64,000 bases of DNA from NCBI RefSeq assembly GCF_000647975.1, contig NZ_JFKE01000002.1:124001-188000 (forward strand), in the 5' to 3' direction. Every line of letters begins with the position of its first letter. Position 1 is the first letter of the stretch. The position numbers and the translations under genes are program-made. The stretch is from Actibacterium mucosum KCTC 23349 (GTDB taxonomy: Bacteria > Pseudomonadota > Alphaproteobacteria > Rhodobacterales > Rhodobacteraceae). Of this stretch, positions 43,486-51,253 are shown piece by piece. The notes under the pieces are model-generated. The model was not told where the DNA came from. It ran no database searches and saw only the letters and a list, made by a program, of their open reading frames with translations.

Positions 43486-44719
43486 CGACACCTACCGCCG
43501 GCATGGCCGACGATGGTCGTTTGTCGCTGCGGCTTTTTGGTTGGCGTTTGCGATCGCTGTTGTAGGGCTGTCGGTGGCGGGTTTGGCATCCGGATTGCCG
43601 GGAATCTCGGTGGCTGAGCCGCGCCGGTTTCCCGGTCAAATTCGCCCGGCTGAAGACCCCGTTTCGATCAATCTGCCGGCCGGAATTCCACTGCAGGCCG
43701 TCCTGGTTTCTCCGGGTGACGAAGTGGCTGCCGGTGAAACCTTGGTGACGTTTGATCGCGTCGTCATCCAGGCGCGCCTGGCTGCCCTGACGCTGGATTT
43801 AACTGAACTGACGGCAAGACGCGCCTGCCTGATGAGGGCCGATGTTCCTGAGCGCGAGAAATTGGGTGAGGAGGAAGCCGCCAGATTGACACTGGCCAAA
43901 GAGGAATGCGCCCTGATTTTGGCGGAAAAGGCCGCCGAACGCGAACAGTTGGATGCCGCAATAGACCATCTTCAGGAGCGGTTTACGCTACTTCAGCGCA
44001 AGCTGGATCTTCTCACCTCGCAGGTTTTCGACAGTGCCGATACTGCACGGCGCCAGGCACGGGCGAAAATCGCGCTGGATCTGGCCCTGCAACGCAATGA
44101 AATTGCGGGCAAGCTTACGACATTGGAAAACCGAAAAACGGATTTGGATTTGTCGACGCGCCGTGCGGCATTGCGCCGAGCACAGGAGCTGACCGCGGAA
44201 ATCTCGCGCCTTCAGGAAAAACTGGCCACACTCAGCTATTTCAAGGACGCGCCCCGAATCGCGGCCCCCCAAGCCGGTCGTGTCACCCGCGTTCGCAGCC
44301 TGGCGCCGGGTACGGAATTGCAGGAAGATGCGCCGCTCTTACAGTTACGCGGCACAACCTCGGTTGGGCATTTGGCCTATTTCACTATCGATCCTCATGT
44401 TGCAGAACAGCTGGAAACAGGGACGTCGGTGCGCCTGAAAATGCTGGGCCTTCGCGGGCGCGATGCCCTGTTGTCGGGGACGGTTGCGGCAATCGAAGCA
44501 ACCGATCGTGAAGACGAGCTGCGCGCCTTGGTGCAACTGGATGCGGCCAGCGCGACGCGCCTGGACAACCCGCAGGAAGGATTGGCCTTGGTCGGCCAGA
44601 ACACCGCGTCGTCCATCGAAGTTGCCCTGTCGCCGATGCCGGTGGTCGACGTGTTGCGGTCCGTTGCCTCGTCGCATTTGCACGAGTTTCAGCGGCTCTC
44701 TTTTGCTCTGAGCAATTAG
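43466..44719 (+). CDS. HlyD-family periplasmic adaptor
   Basis: A 417-residue membrane-fusion protein. An N-terminal helix (about 22-45) is followed by a biotinyl-lipoyl half (INLPAGIPLQAVLVSPGDEV), a long helical hairpin (about 105-275, rich in A, L, E, R), the second lipoyl half (RIAAPQAGRVTRVRSLAPGTELQED) and a beta-barrel. It would connect an inner-membrane exporter to the outer membrane. Paired with the ABC-type protein, it could export a polymer or protein, or act as a structural adaptor beside the GT2 synthase, as BgsB does for mixed-linkage glucan synthase. The ATG at 43466 is chosen over a TTG at 43448. Confidence 0.82.
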   Translation: MSKPLPDDTYRRHGRRWSFVAAAFWLAFAIAVVGLSVAGLASGLPGISVAEPRRFPGQIRPAEDPVSINLPAGIPLQAVLVSPGDEVAAGETLVTFDRVVIQARLAALTLDLTELTARRACLMRADVPEREKLGEEEAARLTLAKEECALILAEKAAEREQLDAAIDHLQERFTLLQRKLDLLTSQVFDSADTARRQARAKIALDLALQRNEIAGKLTTLENRKTDLDLSTRRAALRRAQELTAEISRLQEKLATLSYFKDAPRIAAPQAGRVTRVRSLAPGTELQEDAPLLQLRGTTSVGHLAYFTIDPHVAEQLETGTSVRLKMLGLRGRDALLSGTVAAIEATDREDELRALVQLDAASATRLDNPQEGLALVGQNTASSIEVALSPMPVVDVLRSVASSHLHEFQRLSFALSN

Positions 44720-44857
44720 CAACTGCCAAAGAACGACGCATTGCAAAATACCCGATGCGCAAAATGTGTCATCAATTGAAAGAGCTTTGGCGCAATCTGC
44801 AATCAAAATGACCTGTGCTCTGATGTACCCTTCGATCAGCCATCATGAGGGAGAGCC

Positions 44858-45316
44858 ATGAAACTAACGGTAAACGGCACCGAATATGAGGTGGATGTCG
44901 AACCAGACATGCCGCTTCTGTGGGTCTTGCGGGACGAGTTGGGCCTGACGGGAACAAAATACGGGTGTGGGGTCGCACAATGTGGGGCCTGCACGGTGCA
45001 TGTGGACGGAACCGCCGTTCGGTCCTGCCAATTGGCCGCCGCAGACATTTCGGGAGAGATCACCACGATTGAGGGTCTGGGAAGCGCCGAAGCATTACAT
45101 GCCGTGCAAGAGGCGTGGATCGAGCACCAGGTGGCGCAATGTGGGTATTGCCAGTCCGGACAGATCATGGCCGCCGCGTCCTTCCTGGAGTTTAATACCG
45201 AACCCACGGATGAAGACATCGATCGCGCGATGAGCGCGAACCTGTGCCGTTGCGGCACCTATCCGCGCATTCGCGCCGCGGTGAAATCCGCCGCCGCCAA
45301 ACTGAACGGAGCATGA
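44858..45316 (+). CDS. [2Fe-2S] subunit of a molybdenum hydroxylase
   Basis: A 152-residue xanthine-oxidase-family small subunit. The plant-type cluster Cys are C37, C42, C45 and C57 ([15 protein letters not shown]...SCQ), and the second helical cluster has C95, C98, C130 and C132 (CGYCQSGQ...[10 protein letters not shown]). It passes electrons from the molybdopterin to an acceptor. It lacks the FAD subunit gene, as in IorAB-type enzymes. There is no signal peptide, so it would be exported with the Tat partner. GGGAGAGCC precedes the ATG. The large subunit begins 4 bp later. Confidence 0.9.
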   Translation: MKLTVNGTEYEVDVEPDMPLLWVLRDELGLTGTKYGCGVAQCGACTVHVDGTAVRSCQLAAADISGEITTIEGLGSAEALHAVQEAWIEHQVAQCGYCQSGQIMAAASFLEFNTEPTDEDIDRAMSANLCRCGTYPRIRAAVKSAAAKLNGA

Positions 45317-45320
45317 AGCC

Positions 45321-47573
45321 ATGAGCACAGTTGGAAAGATTGCCCGTCGTACGTTCCTGATCGGCTCGGCCGCAGTTGCGGGTGGTGTCGCGTTCGGGAT
45401 TCATGTCGTGAAGCGCCCGATTGATAACCCTCTTCTGGCGGATTTGGCCGAAGGCGAAGCCGCGATCACGCCCTATGTCAAGATTGACGCCAATGGCATC
45501 ACTCTGATTACACCCCGCGCCGATAAGGGGCAGGGCAGCTATTCGGTGCAAGCGAACCTGATTGCCGAAGAGTTGGACATTGACCCGGCGACGGCCACGA
45601 TCACACCAGGTATGCCGGGACCGGCGTACTTTAACGGCGCGGTTTTGGAAGAAGGTGTACCATTCCCCGCCTATGATCAGAGCGCCGTAGCCGAAGCCAT
45701 GCGCGAATTTATGGCGGTACCTGCCAAACTTTTCCAAATGCAGATGACAGGTGGCTCGTCCACGGTTCCCGACGGCTATGTCAAGCTGCGGATGGCAGGA
45801 GCGGTTGCGCGCGAGACGCTGAAAGAGGCTGCGGCCAAACGCGCGGGTGTCGCGCGCGGTGACCTGAAAACACAAGACGGTCACGTGATTTTGCCCAACG
45901 GCGACAAGCTTGCCTATACCGATCTTGCCGCCGAAGCGTCCCAGCTTGCCCCCATACAAGACGTTGCCCTGCGTGACCCGTCCGAATGGCGATTGCTGGG
46001 CAAGGCGGCAACACGACGGGTGGACATACCCGAAAAGACCACCGGAGCGATCAAATACGGGATCGACCACGCGGTCGAGGGGATGGTTCACGCCGCAGTG
46101 CGTGCCAATCCCGGCATTGGTGGTGACGTGGTCAGCTACGATGCGTCAGCAGCCGAGGGTATGCGCGGTGTGCAAAAGGTGATGCCGGTGGCCCATGGTG
46201 TGGCCGTTATCGCCGACAACACGTGGCGCGCATTCAAGGCCGTGGAAGCGATCGAAATTGAATGGGGGCCGGGGCCTTATCCTGCCTCGTCGCCCGAAAT
46301 CTTCGAAACCCTTGCGGCGGCCGTTAACAATGAAGAGGCGTTCGACCATCGCCAGCGCAACGAGGGGGATGTTGACACATCCCTGGCCAATGGCGAGGTC
46401 TTCGAAGCCACCTACAAGTTGCCCTATCTCGCCCACGCACCGATGGAGCCGATGAACGTCATCGCTTTGGTTGAAGGCGGAAAGGTCACGATCTGGACCG
46501 GTACGCAGATCCCTCTGTTCATCCGCAACCGTGCGGCTCTGATTGCCGGGGTCGAGGCCGAGAATGTGGATGTACATGTGCTGCCGATGGGTGGCTCGTT
46601 TGGGCACAAGCTGGAAATGACCCATTGCGAACAAGCGGTCGAGATTGCCGCCGCGATGCAAGGCACCCCGGTCAAGCTGACCTGGAGCCGTGAAGAGGAC
46701 ATGACCCATGATTACCCGCGCCCGGCCGCCGTTGCGGTGGGCCGCGGCAAGGTGGCCGATGGCAAGGTTGACACGTTCGATCTGTCGGTTGGGCAGTCGG
46801 CGCTGGCGCCCAGCTGGTTCGGCCGCCTGATGGGCATGGGTATTCCCGGCCCCGACGCCACCATCACCACCGGATCGTGGGATCAGCCCTTTGGCATCCC
46901 GAACTACCGCGTGACCGGCTATCGCGCGCCCGAAATGGTGCCGGTATCGTCGTGGCGGTCGGTTGGGGCTTCGGGCAATGGTTTCCTTCACAACGCCTTT
47001 CTGGACGAATTGATCCATTCAGCCGGTGCCGATCCTTTGGAAGAACGCCTGCGTCTTTGCATCGACGACACATCGCGCAAGGTGATGGAAGCGGTGGGCG
47101 AAATGTCGGGTTGGAACGGCACGGACATTGGCGAAAACCGCGGCCGTGGCGTTGCGTTCACCCTGTCCTTTGGTGTGCCCTGTGCACAGGTGATCGACGT
47201 GACAAACACGGATCAGGGCATCAAGATCGACAAGGTCTTTGTGGCAGCCGATGTTGGCCGTGTTCTGGACCCGACCAACATTGACGCGCAGCTGTTTGGT
47301 GGCGTCATCTTCGGTTTGTCGCACGCGATGAACTGCGAGCTGACATATGAAAACTACGCGCCGCTGCAGAACAACTATCACCAGTATGAGGGGATGCGTC
47401 TTTACCAGACCCCTGAATTCGAGGTGAAGGTGTTGGAAAACGGACCCAAGATTCGCGGTGTCGGCGAGCCCGGCCTGCCACCCGCCGCGCCGGCGCTGGC
47501 AGGTGCGATTTTTGCGGCAACCGGGACAAGGTTGCGCGAGATGCCGTTCAACAAATTCGTCGATTTCGTGTGA
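45321..47573 (+). CDS. Molybdopterin-binding large subunit (IorB/aldehyde-dehydrogenase type), Tat-exported
   Basis: A 750-residue xanthine dehydrogenase-family catalytic subunit. The twin-arginine signal is IARRTFLIGSAAVAGG. Molybdopterin-binding segments include MGGSFGHKLEMTHCEQAVEIAAAMQ, while the conserved active-site Glu is in GVGEPGLPPAAPA near the C-terminus. Such IorB-like enzymes oxidise N-heterocycles or aldehydes in the periplasm and give electrons to cytochrome c. The substrate cannot be read. It forms an operon with the iron-sulfur subunit (4-bp gap) and a dihaem cytochrome. Confidence 0.9.
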   Translation: MSTVGKIARRTFLIGSAAVAGGVAFGIHVVKRPIDNPLLADLAEGEAAITPYVKIDANGITLITPRADKGQGSYSVQANLIAEELDIDPATATITPGMPGPAYFNGAVLEEGVPFPAYDQSAVAEAMREFMAVPAKLFQMQMTGGSSTVPDGYVKLRMAGAVARETLKEAAAKRAGVARGDLKTQDGHVILPNGDKLAYTDLAAEASQLAPIQDVALRDPSEWRLLGKAATRRVDIPEKTTGAIKYGIDHAVEGMVHAAVRANPGIGGDVVSYDASAAEGMRGVQKVMPVAHGVAVIADNTWRAFKAVEAIEIEWGPGPYPASSPEIFETLAAAVNNEEAFDHRQRNEGDVDTSLANGEVFEATYKLPYLAHAPMEPMNVIALVEGGKVTIWTGTQIPLFIRNRAALIAGVEAENVDVHVLPMGGSFGHKLEMTHCEQAVEIAAAMQGTPVKLTWSREEDMTHDYPRPAAVAVGRGKVADGKVDTFDLSVGQSALAPSWFGRLMGMGIPGPDATITTGSWDQPFGIPNYRVTGYRAPEMVPVSSWRSVGASGNGFLHNAFLDELIHSAGADPLEERLRLCIDDTSRKVMEAVGEMSGWNGTDIGENRGRGVAFTLSFGVPCAQVIDVTNTDQGIKIDKVFVAADVGRVLDPTNIDAQLFGGVIFGLSHAMNCELTYENYAPLQNNYHQYEGMRLYQTPEFEVKVLENGPKIRGVGEPGLPPAAPALAGAIFAATGTRLREMPFNKFVDFV

Positions 47574-47584
47574 GGGACTGCAAG

Positions 47585-48208
47585 ATGAAAGTCATTTCTG
47601 TAACTGCAGCCCTTGGGCTGTTTGCCGTCAGCACCGCCATTGCGGGCGAAACGGTAGAGATCAATCCACCCGTCGAAGGTTCGATCAGCCGTGCCGAAGG
47701 GTTGGAGGCATGGGGTCGTATCTACGAGGTTGCCAGCCACCCGCGTTGTTCGAACTGTCACGTGGGCGAGGATAACGTGCCCATGTGGTCCGGTCCTGCC
47801 TATGGCAAGGCGCGCCCGCACGGGATGAACATCAATGGCGGTGAAAGCCGGATTGGGGCCGAGTTCATCCTTTGCTCAACCTGCCACACCACTAAGCTTG
47901 AAGATTGGGACAACGCCAACCAGAAACCCCATGCAGCACCGCGTGTGGCAATGGATTGGCAGCTGGCCCCGGTCGAAGCTGAATGGTTTGGCAAGTCGTC
48001 GGTCGAGATCTGCAACCAGCTGCGCGACCCCGAACGCAACGGCGATCGCACCTATCTGGATCTGGCAGAGCATCTGGATCACGACCTGATCCTTCACTGG
48101 GCCTGGAACCCAGGCGGCGGGCGCGAACCGGCGCCTTACAACCTGCAAGACCATGTAAACGATGTGCTGGCCTGGGGCGTGGCCGGCTACCCGTGTGAAA
48201 ATGACTGA
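47585..48208 (+). CDS. Dihaem c-type cytochrome-like protein
   Basis: A 207-residue periplasmic protein with a signal peptide (MKVISVTAALGLFAVSTAIAG) and two CxxCH haem-attachment motifs, CSNCHVG and CSTCHTT, with extra His and Met for axial ligands. A further Cys pair is CNQLR and YPCEND. It is the probable electron acceptor for the molybdenum hydroxylase just upstream. The ATG at 47585 is used; a GTG at 47570 overlapping the upstream stop (GTGA) is an alternative that would give a longer N-terminus. Confidence 0.78.
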   Translation: MKVISVTAALGLFAVSTAIAGETVEINPPVEGSISRAEGLEAWGRIYEVASHPRCSNCHVGEDNVPMWSGPAYGKARPHGMNINGGESRIGAEFILCSTCHTTKLEDWDNANQKPHAAPRVAMDWQLAPVEAEWFGKSSVEICNQLRDPERNGDRTYLDLAEHLDHDLILHWAWNPGGGREPAPYNLQDHVNDVLAWGVAGYPCEND

Positions 48209-48221
48209 GATGGAGGCCTCA

Positions 48222-48545
48222 ATGAAACCCCAAGGCATGCTGGGCTGGGCCGGGCTGTTCATCCTGATCAGCGGGATCCTGCATATCGTCGCGCCGGTTT
48301 TCACCGGGTTCTCAGCCGCAGGGCTGCAACTGGTGCCGATTGGCATCGTCTACGCTCTGTTGGGCTGGGGCCTGATGCGCGGCTGGTCGCGGTTGGCCTG
48401 TGCCACCTATCTGATCGTGCTGATCCTGGTGCTGATGGCCTTTGGCAGCATGGGCGGCGCGGTTCCGATCTGGCTGACCGGTCTGATCATCGCGGCTGAT
48501 GTCGCCGGGTTGGTGGCGCTGTTCCTGTATATCTGGCGCAAGTAA
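48222..48545 (+). CDS. Small integral membrane protein
   Basis: A 107-residue protein with four predicted membrane helices (GMLGWAGLFILISGILHIV, LVPIGIVYALLGWGLMRG, CATYLIVLILVLMAFG, WLTGLIIAADVAGLVALFLYIW). There are no obvious ligand residues. It is preceded by GGAGG 5 nt before the ATG and starts 13 bp after the cytochrome stop, so it belongs to the molybdenum hydroxylase operon. Possibly a membrane partner for electron transfer; family unassigned. Confidence 0.7.
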   Translation: MKPQGMLGWAGLFILISGILHIVAPVFTGFSAAGLQLVPIGIVYALLGWGLMRGWSRLACATYLIVLILVLMAFGSMGGAVPIWLTGLIIAADVAGLVALFLYIWRK

Positions 48546-48550
48546 CCCCA

Positions 48551-48576
48551 ACGCGCGCGGAATTAGCCGCGCGCGT
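48551..48576. terminator. Bidirectional terminator hairpin
   Basis: ACGCGCGCGG-AATTAG-CCGCGCGCGT, a perfect 10-bp stem, in the 37-bp gap between convergent genes, with CTTT following on the plus strand. It fits termination of both the cytochrome operon and urtE. Confidence 0.7.
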
Positions 48577-48582
48577 CTTTGC

Positions 48583-49278
48583 CTAGACCGAGACCGCCTT
48601 CATCAGCGCGTCTTCGGATACATCCGCCTTGTCACCACTCAGGGTCACGCGGCCTTGGTTCAGCACATAGAACCGATCCGCCAACCCATAGGCGAAGGCA
48701 AAGAACTGCTCGACCAGGACAATCGCCATATTGTTCTGGTCGCGCAGATATTCGATCACCTTGCCGATCTGCTGAATGATGTTGGGCTGAATGCCTTCGG
48801 TGGGTTCGTCCAGCAGCAACAGCTTGGGCTTTGTGATCATCGCGCGCGCAATGGCCAGCTGCTGTTGTTGCCCGCCCGACAAATCGCCGCCGCGGCGGTT
48901 CTGCATTTCCTTCAGCACCGGGAACAGCTCGTAGATCTCGTCGGGCACCATATGTTCGGCGCGCGGCAGGCAGGCATAGGCGGTTTCCATGTTCTCTTTG
49001 ACGGTCAGCAGCGGAAAGATCATGCGGCCCTGCGGCACATAGCCCACACCCTTTTGCGCCAGCACATGCGCGGCGGGTTTGGCCAGCGCCTCGCCGTCCA
49101 GCGTCAGGGCGCCGTCGGTGCGGTGATGGGTGCCCGACAGGGCCTTTAACAGCGAGGTTTTGCCTACGCCATTGGTGCCCATCACGCAGGTGATCTGCCC
49201 GGTTTCCGCCACCATATCAATGCCATAGAGGATCTGCGATCCGCCGTAATGCAGGGTCAGGTTCTCGGTTGTCAGCAT
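48583..49278 (-). CDS. urtE: Urea ABC transporter ATP-binding protein UrtE
   Basis: A 231-residue ATPase with Walker A GTNGVGKT, signature DLSGGQQQQLAIARAM and Walker B LLLLDEPTEGIQP. The C-terminal EYLRDQNNMAIVLVEQFFAFA matches the LivF/UrtE type. It energises high-affinity urea import with UrtD. Last gene of urtABCDE on the minus strand; its start is 1 bp from the urtD stop. No urease gene is in the window. Confidence 0.93.
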   Translation of the reverse strand: MLTTENLTLHYGGSQILYGIDMVAETGQITCVMGTNGVGKTSLLKALSGTHHRTDGALTLDGEALAKPAAHVLAQKGVGYVPQGRMIFPLLTVKENMETAYACLPRAEHMVPDEIYELFPVLKEMQNRRGGDLSGGQQQQLAIARAMITKPKLLLLDEPTEGIQPNIIQQIGKVIEYLRDQNNMAIVLVEQFFAFAYGLADRFYVLNQGRVTLSGDKADVSEDALMKAVSV

Positions 49279-49279
49279 C

Positions 49280-50020
49280 TTAGCGTCCCAGATATACGTC
49301 GATGACGTCTTGGTTTGCGGTCACGTGGTCCAGGCTGCCTTCGGCCAGAACCGAGCCTTCGTGGAACACGGTAACCTTGCAGTTCAGGCGGCGCACAAAC
49401 TCCATATCGTGTTCCACCACCACCACGGCGCGGGTCTTGGCGGCCTCGACCAGCAGGTTGGTGGTGTGCTCGCGCTCAACCGGGCTCATCCCGGCGGCGG
49501 GTTCGTCGACCAACAACAGGCGCGGCTCCTGCGCCAGCAGCATGCCGATCTCAAGCCACTGTTTCTGGCCATGCGCCAGCTCGCCCGATTTGCGCTGCAG
49601 TTCGTCCTTCAGGCCGATTTCCTCGGCCAGTTCCTCGACCTTGTCGCGATCGTGCCCCGAGCGGCGATAAAACAGAACGTCAAAAGGCGAACGTGCCTTC
49701 TTCAATGCCATCAGCAGGTTTTCGAACACCGTCTGGTCCTCGAACACCGTGGGGCGCTGAAACTTGCGGCCAATGCCTTTGCGGGCGATCTGGCTTTCGT
49801 TCAGTTTCAGCAGGTTTTCCGATTTCTCGCCCCAGATCACCCGGCCCTCATCGGGCCGCGTCTTGCCGGTGACGATATCCATGAACGTGGTTTTGCCCGC
49901 CCCGTTGGGCCCGATGATGGCGCGCAACTCGGCACTGCCGATCTGAAACGACAGGTTGTTGATGGCGCGGAAACCGTCAAAGGTGACCGAGATACCGGAA
50001 ACTTCCAGAAGGGTGCTCAT
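49280..50020 (-). CDS. urtD: Urea ABC transporter ATP-binding protein UrtD
   Basis: A 246-residue ATPase: Walker A GPNGAGKT, signature ELAHGQKQWLEIGM (LAHGQ in place of LSGGQ, as is normal for LivG/UrtD), Walker B LLLVDEPAAGMSP. The opening MSTLLEVSGISVTFDGFRAINNL is typical. It partners UrtE on the cytoplasmic face. Start overlaps the urtC stop by 4 bp (ATGA). Nitrogen-regulated expression is known for the family; nothing in this sequence alone proves it. Confidence 0.93.
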   Translation of the reverse strand: MSTLLEVSGISVTFDGFRAINNLSFQIGSAELRAIIGPNGAGKTTFMDIVTGKTRPDEGRVIWGEKSENLLKLNESQIARKGIGRKFQRPTVFEDQTVFENLLMALKKARSPFDVLFYRRSGHDRDKVEELAEEIGLKDELQRKSGELAHGQKQWLEIGMLLAQEPRLLLVDEPAAGMSPVEREHTTNLLVEAAKTRAVVVVEHDMEFVRRLNCKVTVFHEGSVLAEGSLDHVTANQDVIDVYLGR

Positions 50021-51249
50021 TCGCTGGCCTCCTTTTCACGCAGGGCGCTCATGTCAGGGCCCAGATCGGCGCCGTGGCGGTTGGGGGCGATGCGGCCCTC
50101 GATCAGATCGAACAGACCACCAATACCCTTGGGGGCAAACAGGGTGACGGCGACAAAGGACAGGCCCAGCAGGATCAGCCACCAGTCGACCCATTTGATC
50201 GTATAGAAGCCCAGCGGGATGTCGGGCGCCTGACCGCCGGTGAACCAGGTCGAGACCAGCGAGACAAACGCCGCCCCGATCACCGCGCCATAGATGCGCC
50301 CGCGCCCGCCAATGGCGACCCAGACCGCCAGATAGATCGAGGCAATGGGTGCGATCTCGGCCGGGTTGATGATGCCCGCCTGCGGATAATAAAGCGCCCC
50401 GGCAATGGCGGCGATCACCGCGGTAACGGTGAAGATGAACAGCTTGTAGCCCTCGACATTATAGCCAAGGAACCGCACGCGCGCCTCATCATCGCGGATA
50501 CCGCGGATGACGCTGCCGAACTTGCCGCCCACGATCCATGCCGCCAGAAGGTATCCCAGCGCCAGCGCCGCGGCCGAGGCCCAGAGGAACCAGATCGACA
50601 TGGTGGATTGCGGGATGGCGTCGGCACCGGGCAGGTTCTGCAGGCCCGACAGGCCATTATTGCCGCGCAGGCCGCTGTCGTTCTGAAACAGGTACAGCGC
50701 CAGCGCCAGCGTCATCGCCTGCGTCAGGATCGACAGGTAAACGCCGGTCACCCGGCTGCGAAACGCCAGCCATCCGAACACCAGAGCGAGAAGTCCTGGC
50801 ACCAGGACGACGAGCGCCAGCTGTGCGAACAGGCTGTCGGCAAACAGCCAGATGCCGGGGATTTCCGACCCGCCGACCACGCCGAAGATCTGCGTGCCGA
50901 TGCCGTCGCGGATTTCTTGTGCGGTGGGGGGCAGGGGGGCGTTGGCCATGGACGACACCACGATCTCTTTGGTGCGCTCAAACATCAGCCACATGCCCAG
51001 CATATAGCCGCCCAGCCCAAAAAACGCGAAATGCCCCAGGCTCAGAATGCCGCAATAGCCCCAGACAAGGTCCATCGCGATGGCGATCAGGCACAGGCAC
51101 AGGGTTTTGCCCAGCGTCTTGACCATCGAGGTCGAGATCACGTCGGCGCCGAACCCTTCGGCCAGAACCGTGATCAGCAGGGTGAACCCGGCCAGACAGG
51201 CGATAAAGATCAGCGCCGACGGGTTTCGGGCGAAAAAGCTGCGTTCCAT
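50017..51249 (-). CDS. urtC: Urea ABC transporter permease UrtC
   Basis: A 410-residue inner-membrane permease of the LivM type with about ten helices. ALDLVWGYCGILSLGHFAFFGLGGYMLGMW carries the family's G-Y-x-G-x-L-S-L-G-x-x-A-F-F-G-x-G-x-Y signature. It pairs with UrtB. Upstream it is separated from urtB by 4 bp, and it overlaps urtD by 4 bp. Confidence 0.94.
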   Translation of the reverse strand: MERSFFARNPSALIFIACLAGFTLLITVLAEGFGADVISTSMVKTLGKTLCLCLIAIAMDLVWGYCGILSLGHFAFFGLGGYMLGMWLMFERTKEIVVSSMANAPLPPTAQEIRDGIGTQIFGVVGGSEIPGIWLFADSLFAQLALVVLVPGLLALVFGWLAFRSRVTGVYLSILTQAMTLALALYLFQNDSGLRGNNGLSGLQNLPGADAIPQSTMSIWFLWASAAALALGYLLAAWIVGGKFGSVIRGIRDDEARVRFLGYNVEGYKLFIFTVTAVIAAIAGALYYPQAGIINPAEIAPIASIYLAVWVAIGGRGRIYGAVIGAAFVSLVSTWFTGGQAPDIPLGFYTIKWVDWWLILLGLSFVAVTLFAPKGIGGLFDLIEGRIAPNRHGADLGPDMSALREKEASE

Positions 51250-51253
51250 GGGC

